Origin: Gimesia benthica
GTDB taxonomy: Bacteria; Planctomycetota; Planctomycetia; Planctomycetales; Planctomycetaceae
Reading direction: 5' to 3'
Length of the DNA stretch: 64,000 nt
Assembly: GCF_009720525.1 (NCBI RefSeq)
Contig: NZ_CP043930.1
Location: forward strand, 4,248,501 to 4,312,500
Shown: positions 31,301-39,300 of the stretch, in pieces
Layout: every line of letters begins with the position of its first letter
How positions within the stretch are numbered: the first letter of the stretch is position 1
Notes under the pieces: generated by a model
Told to the model about the DNA's origin: nothing
Seen by the model: the letters and a program-made list of their open reading frames with translations, nothing else
Database searches by the model: none
Translations under genes and position numbers: made by a program

Positions 31301-32357
31301 CAGACAATCCGCGTGGTTCTGGACGCTCGGACTGCTGCTGTGTTGCCTGCAGGTCACGGGATGCCGGAATGATGAATCAGGCTCCGATTCTGCTGCATTA
31401 CAGAAGCAGCAGATCGAGGGGCCGACGATGGGAACGACCTATCACATTACGGTCTGTTCCCCTGCAGCAGAACAGGTTGATACCGGGCAGCTGAAACAGG
31501 ATATCGATCAGCTGCTCGTGGAAATCAACCAGGAGATGTCGACCTACATCAAGGATTCGGAACTGTCCCTGTTCAACCAGGCGGAACCCAATCAATGGTT
31601 ACCTGTCGCACCTGCCGTGGTCAAAGTTGTCTCAGCCGGTCTCAAGTTGAGTGAAGACAGCGACGGGGCCTTCGATATGACCGTCGGCCCACTGGTCAAC
31701 CTGTGGCACTTCGGTCCGGATCCCGGCAAGAAGACGCTGCCTGCAGACGAGAAGATAGAAGCGGCCCGCAAGAAGGTGGGTTATCATCATATCCAGGTGC
31801 AGGAGTCACCTGCGGCACTGAAGAAACTGATTCCCGACGTGTACGTCGATCTGTCGGCTATTGCAAAAGGCTACGGTGTTGATGCAGTTGCCGAACTCAT
31901 CGAGTCACGCGGTATCGAAAATTACCTGGTGGAAATCGGTGGCGAGATGCGGGCCCGGGGCGTCAATCAGCGTGGCGAAGCCTGGAAGGTCGGCATCGAA
32001 AAACCGGTGAGTGAAACCCGGGTGGTGCAGAAGATTGTACCACTGTCCAATCTGTCGATGGCGACATCGGGCAATTATCGTAATTTTTTTGAGGTGGATG
32101 GCGTCAGCTATTCACACACCATTGATCCCCGTACCGGGCGACCTGCGACTCATGGGCTCGCTTCGGTGACCGTGGTGGGGGAAACCTGCATGAATTGCGA
32201 CGCGATCGCGACATGCCTGATGGTATTAGGCCCCGATGAGGGGTATAATTGGGTACAAGAGCGGGACATCGCCGCTTATTTCATCGTGAAAACAGACGCC
32301 GGTTTTACAGAACGCTTCTCGCCTGCCTGGCAGAAGCAGTTCGGTGAGGAGCAGTAA
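31287..32357 (+). CDS. apbE: FAD:protein FMN transferase, lipoprotein
   Basis: Attaches FMN to Thr in the SGAT sites of NqrB and NqrC, outside the cytoplasm. The signal sequence ends in a lipobox ([10 protein letters not shown]). Family blocks include [33 protein letters not shown] and [16 protein letters not shown], and the metal-binding region is [13 protein letters not shown]. The ATG at 31287 lies within the end of nqrF, indicating coupling, and gives 356 residues. An earlier in-frame ATG at 31251 would add residues inside nqrF and displace the signal peptide. Confidence 0.95.
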   Translation: MTSVNRQSAWFWTLGLLLCCLQVTGCRNDESGSDSAALQKQQIEGPTMGTTYHITVCSPAAEQVDTGQLKQDIDQLLVEINQEMSTYIKDSELSLFNQAEPNQWLPVAPAVVKVVSAGLKLSEDSDGAFDMTVGPLVNLWHFGPDPGKKTLPADEKIEAARKKVGYHHIQVQESPAALKKLIPDVYVDLSAIAKGYGVDAVAELIESRGIENYLVEIGGEMRARGVNQRGEAWKVGIEKPVSETRVVQKIVPLSNLSMATSGNYRNFFEVDGVSYSHTIDPRTGRPATHGLASVTVVGETCMNCDAIATCLMVLGPDEGYNWVQERDIAAYFIVKTDAGFTERFSPAWQKQFGEEQ

Positions 32358-32359
32358 TT

Positions 32360-32611
32360 ATGTCAACAGTCCTGTTTGCTCTGGCAATCTTTGCCCTGGC
32401 CTTCGCGGGGATGGCCGTTGGTGTGATCTTCAGCAACCGGTGTATCAAAGGCTCGTGTGGCGGTCTGAACAACATCGAAGGAGCCGAAGGCTGCTCCCAG
32501 TGCGGTGGTTGCTCAGTCGGCGACAAGATGAAAGAACACGACCACGCGACGGCCGCCGACTCCTGTACTGTCGAGGAAGAAGACACCAGTCTGACCTCCG
32601 GCGCGAAATAG
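32360..32611 (+). CDS. nqrM: Nqr maturation factor NqrM
   Basis: Small protein (83 residues) required in Vibrio for assembly of the Nqr complex, probably delivering iron to the NqrD/NqrE site. One membrane segment (VLFALAIFALAFAGMAVGVIF) is followed by the family core NRCIKGSCGGLNNIEGAEGC and a further CxxCGGC group. It begins 2 bases after apbE, which is the standard place in nqr clusters. The Cys-rich core makes the assignment firm. Confidence 0.93.
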   Translation: MSTVLFALAIFALAFAGMAVGVIFSNRCIKGSCGGLNNIEGAEGCSQCGGCSVGDKMKEHDHATAADSCTVEEEDTSLTSGAK

Positions 32612-32669
32612 TCTGACCGCTTCAATCGGCTTACTATCGTCAGTCAATGACAGCTCCCGCATGAAATCC

Positions 32670-32697
32670 GCCGGTAATTTTCAAGATTTTTACTGGC
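32670..32697. repeat. Inverted repeat between nqrM and hsp20
   Basis: GCCGGTAA (32670-32677) and TTACTGGC (32690-32697) pair with one G-T pair around a T-rich loop. It may end the nqr transcript or act as an operator for hsp20. It does not match the CIRCE consensus. Confidence 0.35.
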
Positions 32698-32820
32698 AGT
32701 TCGAATCAGATGTGAGACAATACAGTCAAAAGTGGATTCCACCCGCAGGGGAAGCGCTTTTGTGGAACATCACATTTGAAATGAGCGCGACGTCAGTCGC
32801 ACTCGGAAGAGGAGTTTAGC

Positions 32821-33459
32821 ATGTCATCTGCCGATCAACCGGGACAGCCTGATCCCGTTTATATTCATACCGTGGAAGCATCCACGGAACAGAACCAGGC
32901 AGAACAGGCCGGCTCTACCTATTCAGAATCAACGCAGACCGAATCCAGCCAGTCGGAGTCGGAGGAATCAACCGAAGGCAAGCGATCTGACTCTACGGGC
33001 ATTCCGAATTCCATCGAACGGCTGCGCACCGAATTCGATAAGCTGCTGGGTGTGGCTGTCGAACAGGGAGAACGGGCCCTGGATCGACTGGGCCTGTTTG
33101 GTAACGACCCTGTCTGGGTTCCCCGTGTCGATCTGATGGAACTGGACGAGCAGGTTCAGGTCTATATTGATCTGCCCGGTGTGACTGCCGAGGAAATCAA
33201 TATCACACTGGCCGGCAATATGCTGACCGTGACTGGTACCCGCAGCACCGGAACGACAACCACCGCCGGTCAGACCGTGCGGATGAGTGAGCGTCCTTCC
33301 GGTCAATTCCGTCGTTCGGTACCCATGCCTGTTGCCGTCGATCCGGATAAGGTCTCCGCCTCCGTGCAAAACGGAATTCTGAGTATCCAACTGGATAAAG
33401 CTTCGACAGAAAAGCCGCGGCAGATTCCGATCAACAGTGCATCTGGCACCAGCTTCTAA
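32821..33459 (+). CDS. Hsp20/alpha-crystallin small heat shock protein
   Basis: ATP-independent chaperone that holds unfolding proteins. The alpha-crystallin domain covers about residues 97-205: WVPRVDLMELDEQVQVYIDL, then ITLAGNMLTVTGTR, and the conserved ASVQNGILSIQL (A-x3-NG-x-L pattern). The first 65 residues are an unusual Ser/Thr/Glu/Gln-rich low-complexity extension, much more polar than normal sHsp N-termini. GGAG lies 8 bases before the ATG. The stop is 5 bases from that of the convergent HlyD-type gene. Confidence 0.92.
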   Translation: MSSADQPGQPDPVYIHTVEASTEQNQAEQAGSTYSESTQTESSQSESEESTEGKRSDSTGIPNSIERLRTEFDKLLGVAVEQGERALDRLGLFGNDPVWVPRVDLMELDEQVQVYIDLPGVTAEEINITLAGNMLTVTGTRSTGTTTTAGQTVRMSERPSGQFRRSVPMPVAVDPDKVSASVQNGILSIQLDKASTEKPRQIPINSASGTSF

Positions 33460-33464
33460 ACAGG

Positions 33465-34844
33465 TCAGTCAGCCGGGGACCGCTCCAGGTTCTTAATCAG
33501 GTGCGGTTCCACAGACTGTCCCGAAGTCAGATTCATGCTGGGGGCGACGATCAGTCGATCACCGGCTTTAATTCCCGTTTTGATCTCCGCTTCAAAATCA
33601 TTCATCACCCCCGGTTCAACATCGACGAGCACCGTACGGTTATTACGAACCACGTAGGCCTGCCACTGACCTGATCCGTTGCGAAACAGTGTCGAGCGGG
33701 AAACCTTGACCACATCCGGTTTGATGTCCGTATAGATTTTAACCCGCACCCGAAAGTCGGTGCCCAGAGTCCGCTGCTGCTGTTGCAGCTGTTTGAAGAT
33801 GTTGCGGTCAAAGCCGATGATGACCTTCACACGCTGCTGTTCGACGCCCAGCGAAGAGATCTTGGTAAAGCCCTTCGGGTAGATCCGTTTGACCTTCCCC
33901 TGCACGGGATCAGGGCCGATGGCGGGACCTTCGATATCGACGGGCGAACCGACGTGGATGTTGCCCACGTATTGAGAGAGGACATCGGCTTCGACTTCGA
34001 GATTATCCAACTGACCGAGCTCAAGCAGGATTTCGCCGGCGGGCAGCGTACGCTCGTTGGAGAAGTGTTTCGCCAGCACGGTTCCATCGATGGGGCTCCG
34101 CATCGTGGCCCGATTGCGGTCGCGCTGTAACTGCTCGAGCTGAGACTCTGCTTCTTTCTTCTCTTCCTGCAGGACTGCTTCGGAGAGGACTTTCTTCTCT
34201 TTGTATTTCTGAATCGAGATTTTGCCAATCTGCATCGCACTTTGAATGGCCTGCAGGGCCCGCCAGGTGAGAATGTCTTTCTGGTAATCGATTTCACTCT
34301 GTTTTTTGAACAGGTCTGCTTCACTGAGTTCACTGGCCGACAGTGCGTTCTTTTGAAACAGCTGATACTTGCGATCGTACTCGTCCCGCGCGTAAGTCCA
34401 TTTGGCTTTACTGGCATCCTGCTGTTTGCTGGCGGCTTCGACGGTGAGATTCATCGATTTGAGGAACTCATCGAACTGGTCGAGCGAGTTGTCTTCCAGG
34501 CGATTGTCGGACTGTTCGATGATTTTGCGGGCATACTGTTCCACGCGGTAGCGGGCTTTCGCGACTTCGGCATCCAGGTCGGACGTATCCATCTCCGCGA
34601 TGACCTGTCCCTGGGTGACCTTTTCATCTTCCTGCACGGTGATGGGCATCACCCGCCCGTTGAGCGGCATGGCGATGCGATAGATGCGAGGCAGGCTGGT
34701 CTTGGCACGTTCTTCGATGAACGCCTTGACGGTACCGGTTTCCGCAGCTGTGACATCCACGGGCTGTGGCGCTTCGCTGAAAAGATAATACAACCCCAGC
34801 ACCGCCAGCAGGCCGACTGTGATCAGGATGGATTTTCGGGACAT
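33465..34844 (-). CDS. HlyD-family periplasmic adaptor of an ABC efflux system
   Basis: Membrane-fusion protein of 459 residues, anchored by one N-terminal segment (ILITVGLLAVLGLYYLF). A biotinyl-lipoyl half-motif (LNGRVMPITVQEDEKVTQGQ) is followed by a long helical hairpin (about residues 110-245, rich in Lys, Gln and Glu). The second lipoyl half (MRSPIDGTVLAKHF) and beta-barrel follow. It is the last of three genes (ATPase, permease, adaptor) and starts 2 bases after the permease stop, so one operon is clear. The set resembles DevBCA/MacAB-like exporters. The substrate is unknown. Confidence 0.9.
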   Translation of the reverse strand: MSRKSILITVGLLAVLGLYYLFSEAPQPVDVTAAETGTVKAFIEERAKTSLPRIYRIAMPLNGRVMPITVQEDEKVTQGQVIAEMDTSDLDAEVAKARYRVEQYARKIIEQSDNRLEDNSLDQFDEFLKSMNLTVEAASKQQDASKAKWTYARDEYDRKYQLFQKNALSASELSEADLFKKQSEIDYQKDILTWRALQAIQSAMQIGKISIQKYKEKKVLSEAVLQEEKKEAESQLEQLQRDRNRATMRSPIDGTVLAKHFSNERTLPAGEILLELGQLDNLEVEADVLSQYVGNIHVGSPVDIEGPAIGPDPVQGKVKRIYPKGFTKISSLGVEQQRVKVIIGFDRNIFKQLQQQQRTLGTDFRVRVKIYTDIKPDVVKVSRSTLFRNGSGQWQAYVVRNNRTVLVDVEPGVMNDFEAEIKTGIKAGDRLIVAPSMNLTSGQSVEPHLIKNLERSPAD

Positions 34845-34846
34845 GG

Positions 34847-37231
34847 TTATTCCTTTACATTCAACGCCTGGAGCCAGTCCATTTTCTGAATGGTTTTCTG
34901 GACCGGCCAGTGTGAGATCAGTGTAAACAGGATGCCCAGGACGACCGTCATCACCCAGCTCAGCATGTAGATGGTAAATGGCATGCGGAACAGTTCGGTA
35001 TCGTAGGCGATGTTAATGCCTTTGGAAGCCCAGTAACCGGCGGGCAGACCCAGCAGGATGCCGGGCAGATTAACAGAGAAACTTTCGCGGAGGAAGATCG
35101 AGCCGACCTCGCCGGGAGTGTATCCCAGTACCCGCAGCGTGGCGATTTCCTGTTGACGTTCGGAAAGCGAAATCAGCGACGCATTGAGAATGCTGCCGAA
35201 AAAGATCAGGCAGGAGAAGACGATCACCACGACAATCATCACGATCATCTGGTCGATGAGGACTTCCTGCAGTTTGTCTTTCTGATCGCGGATGGAATTC
35301 ACCGTCTGAATCGCCGGGACCTGTTTCAGTTGTCGATAGATTTTCCGCGTCACTTCCGGTCGGGGATTCGTTTTGAGCTGCACACTGGTCAGCGAATCGG
35401 CTTCGCCCATCAAACGGTTCAGGTAATGGAAGTCAGCGTAAACGGTCAGCCCCAGGTAACTGTCGATGATTTTCATGACGGGGACCTGGCGGGGAATGCG
35501 ATCGCCGGAGACGGGAACCATGCGAATCGAGTCTCCCGCCTGGATGTGCAGAATGTCGGCCAGTTTGCGTGTGACCAGTAAACCGGTGGGGGGCACTTCA
35601 ACCCGGTTCCCCTCGGTATCGCGGGGAATGGTCAGTCGCGCGTCTCGCAGAATGCCGGTGATACCGGTTTTCTTTTCGTGGATGCCGTTCTGCAGGGTAC
35701 AGCCGACCTGGAACAGCGGTTCTGCATAATCGACTCCCTGGATCTGTTGGGCTTCGAAGTACGCGGAGTAGTCGTGGTCGTCTTTGAAAGTCAGGTCGAT
35801 GTCACTGAGCAGCAGCTTATCGTATTGAAAGTTGAGTAGTGCGAAGGCAGAGTCGTACATGGAAAAGGTAACCAGCAGCAGCATCGCCCCGACCGTTGCG
35901 GAGAGTAATCCGCCAATGGTGCGGGTTCGATTCCGGAAGATGTCGCGCAGCACCATCTGCCAGCGAAAGTCGAGTGCCTGCCAGAAGACGTGAATCCGCT
36001 CCAATGGAATCCGCCGGGCCCGTAGCGGCGGTTTGGCCCGCATCGCTTCCGCCGGTGAGAGACGTACGACAGTGCGGACCCCTCGGAATGTTCCCAGCAC
36101 CGCAAAGAAGACGCTGATCAGCATGCCCAGCAGAATCACGCGGGGATACATCTGATTGGTCAGCGAGGGGAATTCAAAAAAGTTGCGATACTGCGCCGTC
36201 ATCGCTCCGGCCAGGGAATAGCCCAGCAGGGTTCCCAGGATGCCTCCGGCCACCCCGATCAGCAGACCAAACTGAATGAAGTGCCGAAACATCTCCTGAT
36301 TGGAATAGCCCAGGGCTTTGAGGGTTCCGACCACGGTTCGCTGCTGTTCGGCCATCCGTGACATGAGCAGATTCAAAGCCAGGGCCGCGACAATCAAAAA
36401 GATGGTGGGCAGGATGGTGGCACTGATTTTGAGTCCGTCGATCTCATTTTTCAGGAACCAGTGCGAGGACTGCTGCGAGAGCGGGGTCGTGGAAAAGACG
36501 CCGTAGTCTTCCAGTTCGAGTTCCAGCTGATCCAGAATCTGGCGGACACGGGTAGGGCTCTGGTACTGCGGAGCGAGATGTCCCAGGATCTGGTTGGCGG
36601 CTCCTTCAAAACCGAAGACATCTTCTGCATAGTCATGTTTCAGATAGAACACGCCATAACTTTCCGGCTCCGGCACGAGCCCGCCAGGACCGATCAGATA
36701 GACGAATTCCGAGCTGATGGCGGTGCCGACGATCAGCAGATCCTGAAGTCGGTTGTTGAGAATCAACTGAATGTGATCGCCGGGCCGCAGGTTATGCGCA
36801 CGGGCGAAAGCATCGTTGACGATGACCTCTTCCTGTCGCTGATCGGTGAAGTAACTGCCCTGCTTGATGACGATGCTGTTGATCGGTGCGTTTTCATGTT
36901 CGGGCAGAGAGACCGCTTTTCCGGAAAGTGGTTTTTCGACGTCTTCGAGTGAGGCGGTGACTTCAAAGACAATACGCGGCAGGACATTGGTTACGCCCGG
37001 CGTTTGTGCGAGCGCCTCAAGGTCACCCAGGGGGACCTTCTTGAGTTCGATCGAGAAGTCAGCCATGTGACAGAGCCGGTAATAGTTCTGTCGGGAATAC
37101 TCGAGATTGTCGTAGGTCGAAAACATGGCGATGAAACAGCCGATACCAACCGCGATGATACTGATGATGGCGATCAGAACCCCGCGGGCTGCCAGCAGTT
37201 CTCGCAGTAATTTCCGGTGCAGCACTTTCAT
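34847..37231 (-). CDS. FtsX-type ABC transporter permease
   Basis: A 794-residue permease of the FtsX/MacB type. One N-terminal membrane segment (GVLIAIISIIAVGIGCFIAMF) is followed by an extracytoplasmic domain, and a first FtsX block starts near residue 265 (PTIFLIVAALALNLLMSRMAEQQ). A second extracytoplasmic domain follows, and a final FtsX block (IVMIVVVIVFSCLIFFGSIL to MPFTIYMLSWVMTVVLG) closes the protein. The duplicated FtsX architecture suits export or mechanical coupling, not import. Its ATG overlaps the ATPase stop (TAATG). It pairs with the ATPase at 37231-37980 and the adaptor at 33465-34844. Confidence 0.9.
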   Translation of the reverse strand: MKVLHRKLLRELLAARGVLIAIISIIAVGIGCFIAMFSTYDNLEYSRQNYYRLCHMADFSIELKKVPLGDLEALAQTPGVTNVLPRIVFEVTASLEDVEKPLSGKAVSLPEHENAPINSIVIKQGSYFTDQRQEEVIVNDAFARAHNLRPGDHIQLILNNRLQDLLIVGTAISSEFVYLIGPGGLVPEPESYGVFYLKHDYAEDVFGFEGAANQILGHLAPQYQSPTRVRQILDQLELELEDYGVFSTTPLSQQSSHWFLKNEIDGLKISATILPTIFLIVAALALNLLMSRMAEQQRTVVGTLKALGYSNQEMFRHFIQFGLLIGVAGGILGTLLGYSLAGAMTAQYRNFFEFPSLTNQMYPRVILLGMLISVFFAVLGTFRGVRTVVRLSPAEAMRAKPPLRARRIPLERIHVFWQALDFRWQMVLRDIFRNRTRTIGGLLSATVGAMLLLVTFSMYDSAFALLNFQYDKLLLSDIDLTFKDDHDYSAYFEAQQIQGVDYAEPLFQVGCTLQNGIHEKKTGITGILRDARLTIPRDTEGNRVEVPPTGLLVTRKLADILHIQAGDSIRMVPVSGDRIPRQVPVMKIIDSYLGLTVYADFHYLNRLMGEADSLTSVQLKTNPRPEVTRKIYRQLKQVPAIQTVNSIRDQKDKLQEVLIDQMIVMIVVVIVFSCLIFFGSILNASLISLSERQQEIATLRVLGYTPGEVGSIFLRESFSVNLPGILLGLPAGYWASKGINIAYDTELFRMPFTIYMLSWVMTVVLGILFTLISHWPVQKTIQKMDWLQALNVKE

Positions 37232-37980
37232 TACCAGGTAACCTGCTCAGCGGAAATGGGATGCGGATTCGGTCGGGCCTCTGCGATGGTGCCTGAGCCG
37301 ATGCGGACCACGCGGCGGGCCATTTGTCCGATGGCCGAGTTATGGGTGATGATCACAACGGTCTTGCCCAACTCACGATTCAGGTCGGCCAGGACCCCCA
37401 GAATTTTGCGTCCGGTGGTTAAGTCGAGGGCTCCCGTCGGTTCATCGCAGAGCAACAGCTCCGGCTGTTTGACCAGGGCCCGCGCGATGGCGACCCGTTG
37501 CTGTTCGCCCCCCGAAAGCTGTGCTGGGAAATGCTCGGCGCGGTCTGAGAGTCCCACCAGCTCCAGCGCTTCATCGGGGGACATAGGGTTAGCGCTGATG
37601 TCGGCGGCGACAATGACATTCTCCCGCGCAGTCAATGTTGGCACCAGGTTGTAGAACTGAAATACGAAGCCGATGTTTTCACGACGATAACGCGTGAGCT
37701 GCTGCTCGTTAAAGCGGGAGACATTCTGTTCCTGAAAGTAGACTTCGCCCTCAGTCGGCGTGTCGATGCCTCCCACGATATTCAGCAGGGTGCTCTTCCC
37801 CGAACCAGACGGGCCGACAATGACCAGAAACTCCCGCGCATAAATCTCCAGGTCCACATGGTGCAGCACCGGTACTTTCACATCGCCCGTCGTGTACGTC
37901 TTCGAAATCGATTGCAGCGAGAGCAGGACTTCCTGTTCTGCGGCAGAAGCGGGAACTGAATTCATTTCAGAAGCGGGCAT
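37231..37980 (-). CDS. ABC transporter ATPase (MacB/LolD type)
   Basis: Energy-coupling ATPase, 249 residues. Walker A is VGPSGSGKSTLLN. The Q-loop is IGFVFQFYNLVPTLTA, which is the MacB/LolD subfamily pattern. The signature is LSGGEQQRVAIARAL and Walker B LLLCDEPTGALD. It is the first of the three-gene export unit and lies 35 bases after the Bfd-like gene, so the ferredoxin gene may be part of the same transcript. Confidence 0.95.
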   Translation of the reverse strand: MPASEMNSVPASAAEQEVLLSLQSISKTYTTGDVKVPVLHHVDLEIYAREFLVIVGPSGSGKSTLLNIVGGIDTPTEGEVYFQEQNVSRFNEQQLTRYRRENIGFVFQFYNLVPTLTARENVIVAADISANPMSPDEALELVGLSDRAEHFPAQLSGGEQQRVAIARALVKQPELLLCDEPTGALDLTTGRKILGVLADLNRELGKTVVIITHNSAIGQMARRVVRIGSGTIAEARPNPHPISAEQVTW

Positions 37981-38015
37981 GACTGTGATCTCGGAACAGG
38001 TAAGAATTCAAGAGG

Positions 38016-38315
38016 TCATCTGGCAGGGGGCGTCCCTTTGCCACTCTGGATGTACTGATCCCGCTGCTCGGCGTACTCTTCAGCGGTGATGCTGTCTTCT
38101 TCCAGATCTGTGATCTTCCCGGAATCTTCGGCGGCCGCTTTTTCGTATTCGGCGAAATAGCGTTTCAGGTAAGGGACACACCAGCCACAACCCGTGCCTG
38201 CCCCGCCGCATTCACTCAATTGACTGGCCCGACGGGGGCGATGAATGCGAAGATGGTTGATGATTTTGCGTTTACTGATATGAAAACAGTAACAGACTTT
38301 GTCGTCGAGTTTCAC
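38016..38315 (-). CDS. Bfd-like [2Fe-2S] ferredoxin domain protein
   Basis: A 99-residue soluble protein. Cys8 and Cys10 (VCYCFHIS) and Cys43 and Cys46 (GCGWCVPYL) match the four cluster ligands of bacterioferritin-associated ferredoxin, which reduces stored iron for release. The C-terminal half, beyond about residue 55, is an acidic extension that Bfd lacks. It lies immediately upstream of the ABC export genes; whether the link is functional is unknown. No bacterioferritin gene is in the window. Confidence 0.87.
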   Translation of the reverse strand: MKLDDKVCYCFHISKRKIINHLRIHRPRRASQLSECGGAGTGCGWCVPYLKRYFAEYEKAAAEDSGKITDLEEDSITAEEYAEQRDQYIQSGKGTPPAR

Positions 38316-38398
38316 GTTCAGAGCTAACTTTGGTTAAGCCCGCTGACGGGCAGACTGGTTCGCGACAAGGCGAACTTGATTTACGGCGCGGGAGGACT

Positions 38399-39265
38399 TC
38401 AGGAGCCTTCCGCTCTCTCAATGTGAATCTTATTTGATTTGACAGAGAATGTCAGTGCCGCTTCACTCAATATTTGCGTCAGCAGGCGGGAGAGGTTTGT
38501 GTTCTTCTGCGAGAACGAGACCGGAGTTTCGAGTAACCGCGGATCGTTTTTGACGTTGTCGGCAATCAGAAATTTGGTGTCGAGCATCTCTTCGATTTGC
38601 GAGATCAGTGTGCTCAGCGGTATTTCTTCGGACTGACGAAACTCGAGGATCGGGATTTGCAGGGCGACCGTTACGTCGGTCGCGGGAACCGCTGGTTCGT
38701 CCTGGGGATCCGGTTTACGTGCCACCAGCGGCGGGATCTGTTTCGGTTTGACGGCGTTCAGGGTCTGATGTGCAAACTGATCTGGCGCTGGTACTGCTGG
38801 AATATCAGGAGCTGCTGGCCCCGGTGCACCGGGCTCAGGTTCCGCAGCGAGTTCGGGGAGCAGTGGCTGATCTGCCTCTGGTTCCTGGTTATCGTCTGCT
38901 TTGACACTTGCATCGATTTCAGGTTGAGGGATCGTCGGTGATTCATCGAACAGAATCATCAGCAGGATCGCCAGCCCTCCTGTGCCGGCCACGATCCAGG
39001 ACAGCAATACGGGACTGGCTGCCAGATATTTGAGACCCTGTCGAATTGAAGTCAGTGCGGCTGTGGTTTTCAGAGCCAGTGGTGAAGGGCCCTGGGGGAC
39101 GGGCTCTGATTCAACGGGGGAAAGTGTGAGCGTTCCTTCTTCCGCAGCCGTGATTTGCAGCGGTTGTTCACAGTCGGGACAGTGGAAGCGGGTGCCAGCG
39201 GTCTGTCTGCCGCGCATGCGGAGCGCAGCACGACAGTGTGGACAATGAAAGGTGGTGACATCCAT
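38399..39265 (-). CDS. Zinc-ribbon, single-TM protein with STN-like C-terminus (short)
   Basis: A 288-residue protein that I do not recognise as a named family. An N-terminal zinc ribbon has CxxC pairs at 8/11 and 29/32 (FHCPHCRAALRM, FHCPDCEQPL). One membrane segment lies near residues 86-106 (LLSWIVAGTGGLAILLMILF), then a Pro/Glu-rich linker to about residue 195. The final 90 residues (IPLSTLISQIEEMLDTKFLI, TPVSFSQKNTNLSRLLTQIL) resemble the secretin/TonB short N-terminal (STN) fold. The topology would place the ribbon inside and the STN-like domain outside. The ATG at 39265 is preferred over a TTG two codons earlier. It is paired with the longer protein encoded upstream, whose cysteines have the same spacing. 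Confidence 0.75.
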   Translation of the reverse strand: MDVTTFHCPHCRAALRMRGRQTAGTRFHCPDCEQPLQITAAEEGTLTLSPVESEPVPQGPSPLALKTTAALTSIRQGLKYLAASPVLLSWIVAGTGGLAILLMILFDESPTIPQPEIDASVKADDNQEPEADQPLLPELAAEPEPGAPGPAAPDIPAVPAPDQFAHQTLNAVKPKQIPPLVARKPDPQDEPAVPATDVTVALQIPILEFRQSEEIPLSTLISQIEEMLDTKFLIADNVKNDPRLLETPVSFSQKNTNLSRLLTQILSEAALTFSVKSNKIHIERAEGS

Positions 39266-39300
39266 GGGCAATCACCCCGACTACGAATCCGATAGGAAAC

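Noticed and set aside
32670-32697. CIRCE element before hsp20
   Set aside because: The repeat does not match the TTAGCACTC-N9-GAGTGCTAA consensus.
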